A stretch of 64,000 nt of DNA from Peristeroidobacter soli (GTDB lineage Bacteria; Pseudomonadota; Gammaproteobacteria; Steroidobacterales; Steroidobacteraceae). The notes under the pieces are model-generated. The model made no database searches. It had not been told where the DNA came from and saw only the letters and a program-made list of their open reading frames with translations. Numbering within the stretch: position 1 is the first letter of the stretch; every line of letters begins with the position of its first letter. This document shows, piece after piece, positions 28,634 through 36,737 of this stretch. Where the stretch lies: NCBI RefSeq assembly GCF_004138485.1, contig NZ_RYEV01000010.1, positions 124,001-188,000 of the forward strand. The letters run 5' to 3'. The translations under genes and the position numbers were made by a program.

Positions 28634-31402
28634 TCAGAACGACACACCGAAAGTCGCACCGAAGTAGCGGTTCGCTTCCTTGGGAACCGTCGCCTGCAGA
28701 TTGTTGGGCGTGACCAGCGCCGTGGTGAGCGTCGCCATGCGTCCCATCGACGTGACGTAATGCTCGTCGAACAGGTTCTTGACGAAAAACGTAACGCGGT
28801 AACGCTCACTCGGATCGCGCAGACCAATGCTGGCATCGACGATGGTGTAGCTGTCGTGCACCGTGAGCGGATCCTGCTCGATGACGAAGTTCATCTTCGA
28901 CTGCGCATTGCCCGCCAGCTGCACGAAGCTGGTCCAACTCGTGCCAGGCACATCGAAGTCATAGCGCGCCGTGAGATTGCCGCGCCACTGCGGTGAGCTT
29001 GGCAAGTCGCCGCCGCGGACGTTTTGAATCGGATTCGCGCCCGTCGCCGGACGATAGCAAACATTGATCGGCCGCGAGCCGGTGATGACCGGGGCCGCCG
29101 CCTGTGCGGACAGCGGGCAGTTCAGTCCGTCGATATCGACGCTGCTGTCGAGATACGTCACTCCGCCGCTCAGAGACAGGCCGCCGAGAGGACGGAACGC
29201 AAACTCCACTTCCACGCCCTGCGTGGTCGAGCTGCCGGCATTGGTGGTCGCGAATCTCACGATGCCGAGGTCCGGATTGCCGCGATTGGCCTGCACCTGC
29301 AGGTCTTCATATTCGGCATGAAACAACGCAGTGTTGAGCGAGAGCAGGCCGTCGAACAGCTGCGACTTGAAGCCCAGCTCCCATGACGTGGCTTCCTCGG
29401 GCTTGATGGGCTCCTGGTTCTCGAAAATCGTCGCGAACTCCACTTCGTAGCCGGCGCCCTTGTAGCCGGTGGACCAGGTCACATAGGCCTGCGCGGCGTC
29501 GCTGAATTCATATTTCAAACCGAGCTTGCCGGTGATCGCCGTGTCGTCGGACTTGCCGGTGCCCGCTGACGGCGTGAACCCCGGCAACGGTAGATCGCCT
29601 GCGACCACGCGCTCCGCCGTGCGCCGCCCGTCATAGGTGATCTCTTCATACTGGACGCGCGCGCCGGCGAGCGCGGATAGATTGCCCACGATGTTGAAAT
29701 CCGCCTGACCGAACAGCGCGACGTTGCGCGTCGTCGTGTTCGCGAGGAAGCCGGCTTGCGAACGATACAAAGAGACGTTGCATGGCTGGCCGAATGCCGC
29801 CGGCTCGCCGCCCGGCGCGCAATTGCCGACCCGGCGCTCGAACCTGCGATCCAGATTCAGGTCCAGGAAATACAGGCCTGCCACGTAGTTGAAGCGCTGG
29901 TGGCCGGGCGAAGTGAGCCGGAACTCCTGCGTGAACTGCTGAATGTCGATGCTGCCGTCGTTGATGTCGAACCAGCCGTTGGTCACCGGCAGATACAGCG
30001 GCACCGGCGTATTGATACGGTCGACCGGCTGATCGTTCTCGACGAAAAAATCCTGGTAGGCGCTCAACGACGTGAGCGTGACTGCGTCCAGCTCATAGTT
30101 CGCTTCGAGCGACAGCGTGGTCTGGTCGGTGCTGGAGGTGGCGATGCGATTGTCGGTTTCGAGCCGGTTGTTGAAGCTTGCGACCGTCGGCAACATCAGT
30201 TGCGCGAGCAGCGGATTCTCCACCGCGATGATCTGGCTGGAGCAGCACGTGGTTTCGTTCTCGCGATAGTCCGCCATGAACAGCAGATTCAGCCGGTCGG
30301 TCGGATCCCATTCCAGCTTGCCGCGAAAGCCCAGATCCTCGTGGCCGTTCACGTCGCGGCCCACGGTGATATTGCGAATGTGGCCGCCCACGTCGTTGTA
30401 GTAACCGGTGAGCCTCGCGCCCACGGTGTCGCTGAGCGGCCCGGAAACCGAGCCTCGCACGCGGTATTCATCATCCTCGGCCACCGTCACGTCCATGTTT
30501 GCTTCGAACGAGCTGGACGGCCGCTTGGTGACGACGTTCACCACGCCACCGATCGAGTTCTTGCCGAACAGCGTGCCCTGCGGCCCACGCAGCACCTCCA
30601 CGCGCTCGATGTCGGCGAGATCGGAGAAGCCCTGCGCAGCGCGCGCGAGCACGATGCCATCGACGACCACCGAGACCGAGGGCTCCAGGCCCTGGCCGAA
30701 CACGGCCGTGCCGATACCACGAATACGAAAGTTTTTATTGGCCGGATGCGCGCCTTCGGTAAACGTGAGCGATGGCGTCATGTTGGTCAGACTCGCGGTG
30801 TCGTTGACGCCGGCGCTTGCGAGCTGCTCGCCGGACAACGCGGTAACCGCCACCGGCACGTCCTGAAGACGCTCCTCGCGCTTCTGCGCCGTGACCACAA
30901 CTTCTTCCAGAGCCGGCTTGTCTTGTGCCGCCGCCGTCATCGCCGCCGCGGACATGAGCGCGCTCGAGAGCGTCCTCATGCGCCGTAACCTGCGACCGTT
31001 CCCCGCCAGGTACACGCTCGAATGCTGTTTCATTTCTGTCTCCGGATTGGGTTGAGCTCCCGAGCACAGCGGCGAGCTCCGCAGACAGATCTCGATGGTG
31101 TTGGCACTGATCTGGCGGAACGTGAGCTGCGAATCGATGAGCATCTGCTCGAGCGCTGCCGCGATCGTGAACCGCCCGACCAGAGGCGATGCCTCGCGGC
31201 CGTCGGCGACATCCGAAAAGAAAATGATCTGGATACCGGACTGTTTGGCGAATGCCTGCAGCGCGCGCGCCAGCGGCTGGCGCTCGATCTGCAGGTCGTG
31301 CTCGCGACTGGTGGCATCGTTCGTCGCGGCTGTCGCCACGGGCTGCAGCCAGGCAGCCACGCAAGCCACCGCACCGACCGTGAAACTGGTCTGTCGCGGC
31401 AT
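28634..31402 (-). CDS. TonB-dependent receptor with N-terminal STN signalling domain
   Basis: 922 residues from ATG 31402, with AGGGGGA just upstream. A signal peptide (to about 27) leads into an STN domain at about 35-110 (LQIERQPLARALQAFAKQSG, then VGRFTIAAALEQMLIDSQL). That domain contacts FecR-type anti-sigma factors in the periplasm. After it comes a second Met followed by a Arg-rich and hydrophobic stretch (SALMSAAAMTAAAQ), then the TonB box and plug (LEEVVVTAQKREERLQDVPV, VEVLRGPQGTLFGKNSIGG) and a barrel ending in the C-terminal aromatic GVSF. The FecR and FecI genes lie immediately upstream, so this is a self-inducing outer-membrane transporter. The cluster of sulfatases points to sulfated saccharides as ligand (inference). 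Confidence 0.94.
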   Translation of the reverse strand: MPRQTSFTVGAVACVAAWLQPVATAATNDATSREHDLQIERQPLARALQAFAKQSGIQIIFFSDVADGREASPLVGRFTIAAALEQMLIDSQLTFRQISANTIEICLRSSPLCSGAQPNPETEMKQHSSVYLAGNGRRLRRMRTLSSALMSAAAMTAAAQDKPALEEVVVTAQKREERLQDVPVAVTALSGEQLASAGVNDTASLTNMTPSLTFTEGAHPANKNFRIRGIGTAVFGQGLEPSVSVVVDGIVLARAAQGFSDLADIERVEVLRGPQGTLFGKNSIGGVVNVVTKRPSSSFEANMDVTVAEDDEYRVRGSVSGPLSDTVGARLTGYYNDVGGHIRNITVGRDVNGHEDLGFRGKLEWDPTDRLNLLFMADYRENETTCCSSQIIAVENPLLAQLMLPTVASFNNRLETDNRIATSSTDQTTLSLEANYELDAVTLTSLSAYQDFFVENDQPVDRINTPVPLYLPVTNGWFDINDGSIDIQQFTQEFRLTSPGHQRFNYVAGLYFLDLNLDRRFERRVGNCAPGGEPAAFGQPCNVSLYRSQAGFLANTTTRNVALFGQADFNIVGNLSALAGARVQYEEITYDGRRTAERVVAGDLPLPGFTPSAGTGKSDDTAITGKLGLKYEFSDAAQAYVTWSTGYKGAGYEVEFATIFENQEPIKPEEATSWELGFKSQLFDGLLSLNTALFHAEYEDLQVQANRGNPDLGIVRFATTNAGSSTTQGVEVEFAFRPLGGLSLSGGVTYLDSSVDIDGLNCPLSAQAAAPVITGSRPINVCYRPATGANPIQNVRGGDLPSSPQWRGNLTARYDFDVPGTSWTSFVQLAGNAQSKMNFVIEQDPLTVHDSYTIVDASIGLRDPSERYRVTFFVKNLFDEHYVTSMGRMATLTTALVTPNNLQATVPKEANRYFGATFGVSF
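31031..31045 (-). promoter_or_regulatory. Internal ribosome-binding site and start inside the STN-TonB receptor gene
   Basis: Reading the minus strand, GGAGACAGAA precedes an ATG at 31033, in frame with the receptor. Translation from here gives MKQHSSVYLAGNGRRLRRMR and then a hydrophobic SALMSAAAMTAAAQ, a complete second signal peptide ahead of the TonB box. A 799-residue receptor without the STN domain could thus be made from the same gene. Confidence 0.5.
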
Positions 31403-31491
31403 ATCCCCCTACCGTCTGTTATCGATCATTCTTCGTCGTCGCCTGTCGTGTCCGGTGAACCCGACTGTTGCGCTCTCCAACCCGTAGAGCG

Positions 31492-32604
31492 CTACCGTAA
31501 AACTTTGGGCCCCTCCCCCGCGTCGGCCAGCGACACCACGTGATGTCCCGCCGCGTTGGTCGTTACCCGCACGCCCGGAATGTTGCTGATGAATATCAGA
31601 AACGACGCCGAGTCGTTGGCTTGAAACACGCCAGTGACCGATTGCGCGCGCAGGCGCGGCGACTCGATCAGGATGTGCTGGCGATTGTAACGATTGAACT
31701 CCTCGGCGACCTCGCCCAAGCTGCGACTCTCGAATACCAGCTGACGCTGGGTCCACGCAGTCACCGGCGCGATATCCGCAATGTGCTCAGGTTCGCTCAT
31801 GCCGGCCTCCGTGACCACCAGCCGCTGCGCTTCGATCAGGACTTCCATCGGCGGTGCGGCCGGCGCGGCGGCGGCACGACCTGGCGCTCGATCGCCCTGC
31901 GGCGGCTGCTCGGTCATGACCTGCACCTTGCCTTGCACGACCGACACCGTCGTGTGATCGGCGCGCCGGTCGATGTTGAATCGTGTGCCGACCGCACGCA
32001 CCACGGCCTTGCCGGTGTCGACATCGAAGGGCCGCTGCGGGTCGTGGGCCACCTCGAACAGAGCCTCGCCGCGCGCCAGACGAACGAAGCGGCGCCCATC
32101 GGTATATTTCACTTCGATCTCCGAGGCGGTATTCAACGTGATCAGCGAGCCATCGTCCAACAGCACCGAACGCTGCTCGCCGATGTCGGTCCGGAAGCGT
32201 TCGGGCAACCACAGCAGCCAGGCCACGACGAGAACGCAGCCGATCGCCGCCATGCTGGCGTACGTGAACATGCGGGTACCTACGAGGCGATTCGGTGCAG
32301 GCGCAGGCGCCACCGGCACAGCACGCGGCAAGGGAATGATCTCTGCCGAAGACGCACGCGCCCTGCGGATCAACTCATCGGCCGGTATGTCCGACCACGT
32401 GCGCTGTTTCGATTGCAGCGTGCCCATCAGCATGTTCACGCGCAGATAGGCTTCGACGCGCTCGGGCGAGCGACGCACCCAGGCGGAGAAAGCGTCGCGA
32501 TCCTCTTTCGTGCAGGCCTCTTCATGCAGCACGATCCACCAGTGTGCTGCCTGCTCCGGCATCGTGGCCGCTTCGATCGCATCCGCGGAGGGCAGGCGCT
32601 TCAT
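31492..32604 (-). CDS. fecR: FecR-family anti-sigma factor
   Basis: 370 residues. A DUF4880-type cytosolic segment (AAHWWIVLHEEACTKEDRDA, WVRRSPERVEAYLRV) binds the sigma factor. One membrane helix is at about 112-133 (FTYASMAAIGCVLVVAWLLW). The periplasmic FecR domain is at about 145-245 (QRSVLLDDGSLITLNTASEI, RLARGEALFEVAHDPQRPF, AVGTRFNIDRRADHT). The C-terminal DUF4974-like region (EVAEEFNRYNRQHILIESP, GVFQANDSASFL) is the part that meets the STN domain. The start overlaps the sigma gene stop by ATGA (32601-32604). It relays ligand occupancy of the adjacent receptor to FecI. About 90 nt separate it from the receptor. Confidence 0.94.
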   Translation of the reverse strand: MKRLPSADAIEAATMPEQAAHWWIVLHEEACTKEDRDAFSAWVRRSPERVEAYLRVNMLMGTLQSKQRTWSDIPADELIRRARASSAEIIPLPRAVPVAPAPAPNRLVGTRMFTYASMAAIGCVLVVAWLLWLPERFRTDIGEQRSVLLDDGSLITLNTASEIEVKYTDGRRFVRLARGEALFEVAHDPQRPFDVDTGKAVVRAVGTRFNIDRRADHTTVSVVQGKVQVMTEQPPQGDRAPGRAAAAPAAPPMEVLIEAQRLVVTEAGMSEPEHIADIAPVTAWTQRQLVFESRSLGEVAEEFNRYNRQHILIESPRLRAQSVTGVFQANDSASFLIFISNIPGVRVTTNAAGHHVVSLADAGEGPKVLR

Positions 32605-33098
32605 GACGGCACGTCCTGTAGCGCCCGACGAAGGATTTCGTAACCGTGCGCCAGCTGCCGCTTCACCTGCCGCTCGCTGAGGCCGAGGTCACGCGCGATA
32701 TCCTTGCAGCTGCGGTCATCGCGAAGTCGCAGTAACAAGACAGCGTGCATCATCGGCGCGACGCCGGCCAGTGCCTCGTCGATACGACGCTGCGAGGTGC
32801 GCGCGTCCGCCTCCGCTTCCAGATCGATCCGTTCGGCGGCCAGGCTCGTTTCATCGAAGCTCGCGCTGTCGAAGGGCTGCTGCCGCTGTTTCCATTCCGA
32901 GATCACATGGCTCGCGACGCTGATCAGATAGGCCTCGGGGTTGTGCACGTCATCCAGATCCCGGGCCCGCAACAGCCGCAGGTAGGTTTCCTGGGCCAGG
33001 TCCTCGACGTCCTGTTTGCGGGCGCGGCTGCCCAGGAACCGCAACAAGTTGCGATTCCAGCGCGTCCGCCAGGTCATTAGTAAGGTGCCGTTGCCCAT
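32601..33098 (-). CDS. fecI: FecI-like ECF RNA polymerase sigma factor
   Basis: 165 residues from ATG 33098 (GGGACACT upstream). The frame is open to 33410, but that part overlaps the sulfatase gene antisense and has no sigma features. Region 2 reads SRARKQDVEDLAQETYLRLL followed by NPEAYLISVASHVISEWKQR. Region 4 is in GVAPMMHAVLLLRLRDDRSC and the helix-turn-helix KDIARDLGLSERQVKRQLA. It forms a translationally coupled pair with fecR. The 64 nt between this gene and the sulfatase stop leave room for a promoter of its own. Expected to drive the receptor, and perhaps the FGE gene. Confidence 0.93.
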   Translation of the reverse strand: MGNGTLLMTWRTRWNRNLLRFLGSRARKQDVEDLAQETYLRLLRARDLDDVHNPEAYLISVASHVISEWKQRQQPFDSASFDETSLAAERIDLEAEADARTSQRRIDEALAGVAPMMHAVLLLRLRDDRSCKDIARDLGLSERQVKRQLAHGYEILRRALQDVPS

Positions 33099-33162
33099 AG
33101 TGTCCCGCCCTTGCCTACTGTAGAGCGGAAATCGCGAATTTTGGGCCCCGGCGCTCGACTTG

Positions 33163-34848
33163 TCAGCGTTTCGGTGCGGCGTCCACCGCGTTCGTGCCCC
33201 GCCCGACGACAGGCAGCGGCATGAAGGGCTGGCCCCGATCATGCGCCGACTGCTTGGCGCGGCTGTCGGGCAGAACGTCATCGAGCCGATCGAGTCGATT
33301 GGGCTCCACTCGCCATGCCTCCGGATACGGCGCGGCACCGGTGCCTTCCCTATTGCGACGAACGCTGCCGATCGACAGACGCTGCGTGTAGGGGATGGCG
33401 TGACGGCCATTGCGGTCGGCCAGTTGCTCGTACAGCGCCTTGCGCAGTTCGATCCTGGCGTCCAGGTACGCCGGATCGTTGATCAGGTTGCGCATCTCCT
33501 CCGGATCCTTGCCGACATCGTACAGTTCATCGGTGTCGTAGATGCCGTAGTACTGGATGTACTTGAGGTCGCCGCGCTGGATCGCGAACGTGCCGGGCGT
33601 CATGGGGAACGTCCATTCCCAATAGTATTCGTAGACGAAGTCCTGCGGCTGCCAGCGCGCCGCTGGCACGCTGCCGTTGATCAGCGGCCAGGCGCTGCGC
33701 CCCTCGAACTGCGGCGGACTCGCGACACCCGCGATGTCGAGGAACGTCGGCGCGAAATCGAGATTGCGGATGCGCCCTTCGTTGGTGACGCCGGCCGGCA
33801 CCGTGCCCGGTCGATACATGATCATCGGCACGCGCACCGAGGGCTGATAGGCGTTGCGCTTGTCGATGAGGCCATGCTCGCCGATCAGAAAGCCGTTGTC
33901 GGCGGTGAACACCACCAGCGTGTCCTGCTCCAGCCGGTTTTTCTTCAGCCACCCGAGCAGCCGACCGACGCCGTCGTCCACTGCCGAGAGCGTCGAATAG
34001 TAATAGCGCAGGTACTCCGTCATCTTCATGTCGGAGTTGTAGAAGAAATCGATGCCGTGCCAGGTGTTGCGCTGGTTGTAGACCCACATCGGCTTGCCGG
34101 CGTAGTTCTCCGGCGTGTTGGCGGCGCTCGCCGGGATCTTGAACTCGACGTCATCGTACTGATGCGCATGGCGCGGCGCCGGCAGCGGATCGGAATGCAC
34201 CGCCTTGTGACTCAGATACAGGAAGAACGGTTTGCTCCGGTCGCGCTCCTTGTCGAGCCATTGCAGCGCATAGTCGGTCAGCTCGTCGGTGATATACCCT
34301 TTCTGCGGCACTTCCCGACCGTCGACATTGAGCATGTGCGTGCGCCCGGCTTGCACCGCCTCCGGCGACAGACCCGTGGTCGGATAGTACGAGCCCTGGC
34401 CCTTGAAGCTGATCCATTTGTCGAAGCCCGGGCGCGGCGCATCCGAGCTCTGCCCCATGTGCCATTTGCCCATGAAGGCGGTTTGATAGCCGGCCTTCTG
34501 CAAATAGCTCGGAAAGAAAGTCAGCCCCGCCTCGGAGGCGTCGTTGTTGTCCACGATCGTGTGATTGCGCGCCGTCTGCCCGGTGAGGATGGTGGCGCGA
34601 CTCGGTGAGCACAGCGCGGAGGTGACGACGGTGTTCGGGAAGTAACTGCCACCGCGCGCCAGTTGGTCGATATTCGGCGTCTTCAGGCCCGGCTGCAGGA
34701 ATCCCATGCCATCGTAGCGCAGGTCGTCGACCAGGATGAAAATGACATTGGCCGGTGGCGCAGGCTGCGCCGCGTGCGCATTGAAGCTCAGCATGGCGGT
34801 AACGCCGAGCATCGCGCCCAGCAGGGTGGTCTTCGTGGATCTGTTCAT
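33163..34848 (-). CDS. Type I sulfatase 1 (Cys-type), Sec-exported
   Basis: 561 residues. A Sec signal peptide ends FNAHAAQP. Metal ligands occur in VIFILVDDLRYDGMGF, and the formylglycine site is the Cys in SALCSPSRATILTGQ, a perfect C-x-P-x-R. Further family motifs are FMGKWHMG, VVFTADNGFLIGEHGL (the Asp-Asn metal pair) and a C-terminal aromatic domain. The arrangement with DNGFLIGEHG is typical of iduronate-2-sulfatase or GlcNAc-6-sulfatase-like members, so a sulfated amino sugar or uronate is plausible; this is not proved. It overlaps sulfatase 2 by ATGA (34845-34848). Periplasmic hydrolysis of sulfate esters is expected. Confidence 0.93.
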   Translation of the reverse strand: MNRSTKTTLLGAMLGVTAMLSFNAHAAQPAPPANVIFILVDDLRYDGMGFLQPGLKTPNIDQLARGGSYFPNTVVTSALCSPSRATILTGQTARNHTIVDNNDASEAGLTFFPSYLQKAGYQTAFMGKWHMGQSSDAPRPGFDKWISFKGQGSYYPTTGLSPEAVQAGRTHMLNVDGREVPQKGYITDELTDYALQWLDKERDRSKPFFLYLSHKAVHSDPLPAPRHAHQYDDVEFKIPASAANTPENYAGKPMWVYNQRNTWHGIDFFYNSDMKMTEYLRYYYSTLSAVDDGVGRLLGWLKKNRLEQDTLVVFTADNGFLIGEHGLIDKRNAYQPSVRVPMIMYRPGTVPAGVTNEGRIRNLDFAPTFLDIAGVASPPQFEGRSAWPLINGSVPAARWQPQDFVYEYYWEWTFPMTPGTFAIQRGDLKYIQYYGIYDTDELYDVGKDPEEMRNLINDPAYLDARIELRKALYEQLADRNGRHAIPYTQRLSIGSVRRNREGTGAAPYPEAWRVEPNRLDRLDDVLPDSRAKQSAHDRGQPFMPLPVVGRGTNAVDAAPKR

Positions 34849-36737
34849 CGCGTGCCTCGTAACAGCCGCGCCAGATCGAAGATCGGCCGGCGCGGATCGT
34901 AGCTGCCTTCGAGCGTCTGGATCAGATACGTCGCGGCATTGTTGAGATATTCATTTCTGTCATCCCCCGCCGTCATCCTGCGCAGGCCGGGCAAGGCGGC
35001 GCGTGCGGCGGGACCGATTCGAGTCAGTGCGTTCACTGCCTGCAGTCGCACCGGAATGCTTTCAGTCGGCTCCAGCAGCGACGCAAGCACCGCGACGCTC
35101 TCCTCCTTGTCACTCAGCACGGCGCTCGCCTCCGCCGCGACGATGCGCACCTGCTTGGAAGGATCCGAACGCATCGTCGCATCGAGTGCTCCCGCCGCAG
35201 GCGCCGCTGTCTCTCCCAGCATGAGCAGTCCCATGGCGGCCCAGTAACGAACGACTTCGTCGCGATCTGCCAGTGCTTTTCGCAGGCTCGCAAGCTTGCG
35301 GGGATCGCGACGCGCAGCCGCCTGTGCCACGCGCATCACGCGCCGAATCGGATACGCGCCTTTGACGCGACTGGCCTCGTAGCCTTCGAGCGCCGAGCCT
35401 TCGGGAATGAAACCGTTGTCGTTGATGTGGATCATGTGCGCATCGAGCGCCGCGCGCAGGGCCGCGATGCAACCGGCCAGTGCGACATCGCCGATGCGAT
35501 TGTCGATCTCATCGGGATCCGCGCTCAGATCGTAGAGCTCTTCGTATGCGCGTGCCACGAACGCTCTGCGCTGAACCGGCGTCAGCTCGTCCGCGCGTTC
35601 GAGCGCGTCCCAGTCCTGATAACCGCGCGCCAGCCACGCGAAGGCCTGATTCTGCACCGCCGGCAGAAATGGCAAGTAGTTGCGGATGTAGCGATAGCGA
35701 CCGTCCGTCACGGTGCGCACGAAGTCATAACGCTCATCCATTCGATTGCGCATGCCAAAGGCATAGTGCTGAGGTTGAGTCGCCGCTGGCCCGAGGAACG
35801 CCCGCCCGTGCATGGTGGGTGGAATGGCGAGCCCCGCGAGGGAAAGTAACGTCGGCGCGAGATCGACGAAGGTCACCGGCGCATCCAGCGCGGTGCCTGG
35901 CGCGGCGGGTGCGAGATGTGCCCACCTGGCCGGCACATGCACGACCAGCGCACAACGCAGCCCCTCCTCGTAACAATAACGCTTGGACCTCGGCAATACG
36001 CCGCCGTTATCGGAGTAGTAGAAAACAATGGTGTCCTCCGCATGCCCGGCTGTAGCGAGTTCGGCGAGTTTCTCGCCGACCTGCGCGTCCATCCGCTCCA
36101 TCAAGTTGTAGTAGCTCGCGTAGTTCTCTCGCAGGCCCGGCGTGTCCGGCAGATACGCGGGAATGCGCACATCCTCGGGCTTGATTCGGCCTGGCGTCGG
36201 CTTGAACACCTGCGACTCGTGCGTGGTCTCGAAATTGAACACCGCCATGAACGGTCGCCCTTCCGGACGGTGCCGCCAATGCGCATCACGACTGCTTACA
36301 TCCCACAGCGTGATGGGATCAGCATCGCAGTTATAGTCGGTCTTGGCGTTATTGGTGCAGTAATACCCGGCCGAGCGTAACAACTCTGGATAGGTCCGCA
36401 GCATGGCGGGCAGCTTCGCGACCGCGCGCATGTGATTGGCAGGCGCGCACGCCTCCGAATACAGGCCCGTGAGTATGGTGAAGCGCGATGGCGCGCACAC
36501 CGGTGCATTCGAATAGACGTTCCGATACAACAATCCCCGGCTCGCCAGCGCATCGATGTTCGGGGTGTGGGCCAGCCGATCGCCGTACGCGTGAATGAAC
36601 GGGTTGTTGTCTTCGCTCACCAGCCACAGGAAATTGGGGAACGCGCGCTCTCGATCGTCGGCAAAAGAAATATTCGACGCCAGCGCGGCCGCGCCCAGCG
36701 CTCCTCGCTTCAGGAACTCCCGACGCGAGGCGGGCAT
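34845..36737 (-). CDS. Type I sulfatase 2 (Cys-type) with Tat signal and C-terminal HEAT repeats
   Basis: 630 residues from ATG 36737, which shares its A with the previous stop (TGATG). The N-terminus SRREFLKRGALGAAALA is a twin-arginine signal, unlike its two neighbours. The metal site is in FLWLVSEDNNPFIHAYG and the formylglycine Cys in NAPVCAPSRFTILTGLYSEA. DTIVFYYSDNGGVLPRSK carries the Asp-Asn pair. This resembles the sulfamidase (heparan N-sulfatase, SGSH-like) branch. After about residue 470, helical HEAT/PBS-lyase-like repeats follow (LRKALADRDEVVRYWAAMGL, PSKQVRIVAAEASAVLSDKE, IPVRLQAVNALTRIGPAARA). Tat export means it leaves folded, after FGE modification in the cytosol. Confidence 0.92.
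   Translation of the reverse strand: MPASRREFLKRGALGAAALASNISFADDRERAFPNFLWLVSEDNNPFIHAYGDRLAHTPNIDALASRGLLYRNVYSNAPVCAPSRFTILTGLYSEACAPANHMRAVAKLPAMLRTYPELLRSAGYYCTNNAKTDYNCDADPITLWDVSSRDAHWRHRPEGRPFMAVFNFETTHESQVFKPTPGRIKPEDVRIPAYLPDTPGLRENYASYYNLMERMDAQVGEKLAELATAGHAEDTIVFYYSDNGGVLPRSKRYCYEEGLRCALVVHVPARWAHLAPAAPGTALDAPVTFVDLAPTLLSLAGLAIPPTMHGRAFLGPAATQPQHYAFGMRNRMDERYDFVRTVTDGRYRYIRNYLPFLPAVQNQAFAWLARGYQDWDALERADELTPVQRRAFVARAYEELYDLSADPDEIDNRIGDVALAGCIAALRAALDAHMIHINDNGFIPEGSALEGYEASRVKGAYPIRRVMRVAQAAARRDPRKLASLRKALADRDEVVRYWAAMGLLMLGETAAPAAGALDATMRSDPSKQVRIVAAEASAVLSDKEESVAVLASLLEPTESIPVRLQAVNALTRIGPAARAALPGLRRMTAGDDRNEYLNNAATYLIQTLEGSYDPRRPIFDLARLLRGTR

Noticed and set aside
33160-34608. 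A 482-residue plus-strand frame over sulfatase 1
   Set aside because: Antisense shadow with no domain; the minus strand has the complete sulfatase signature.
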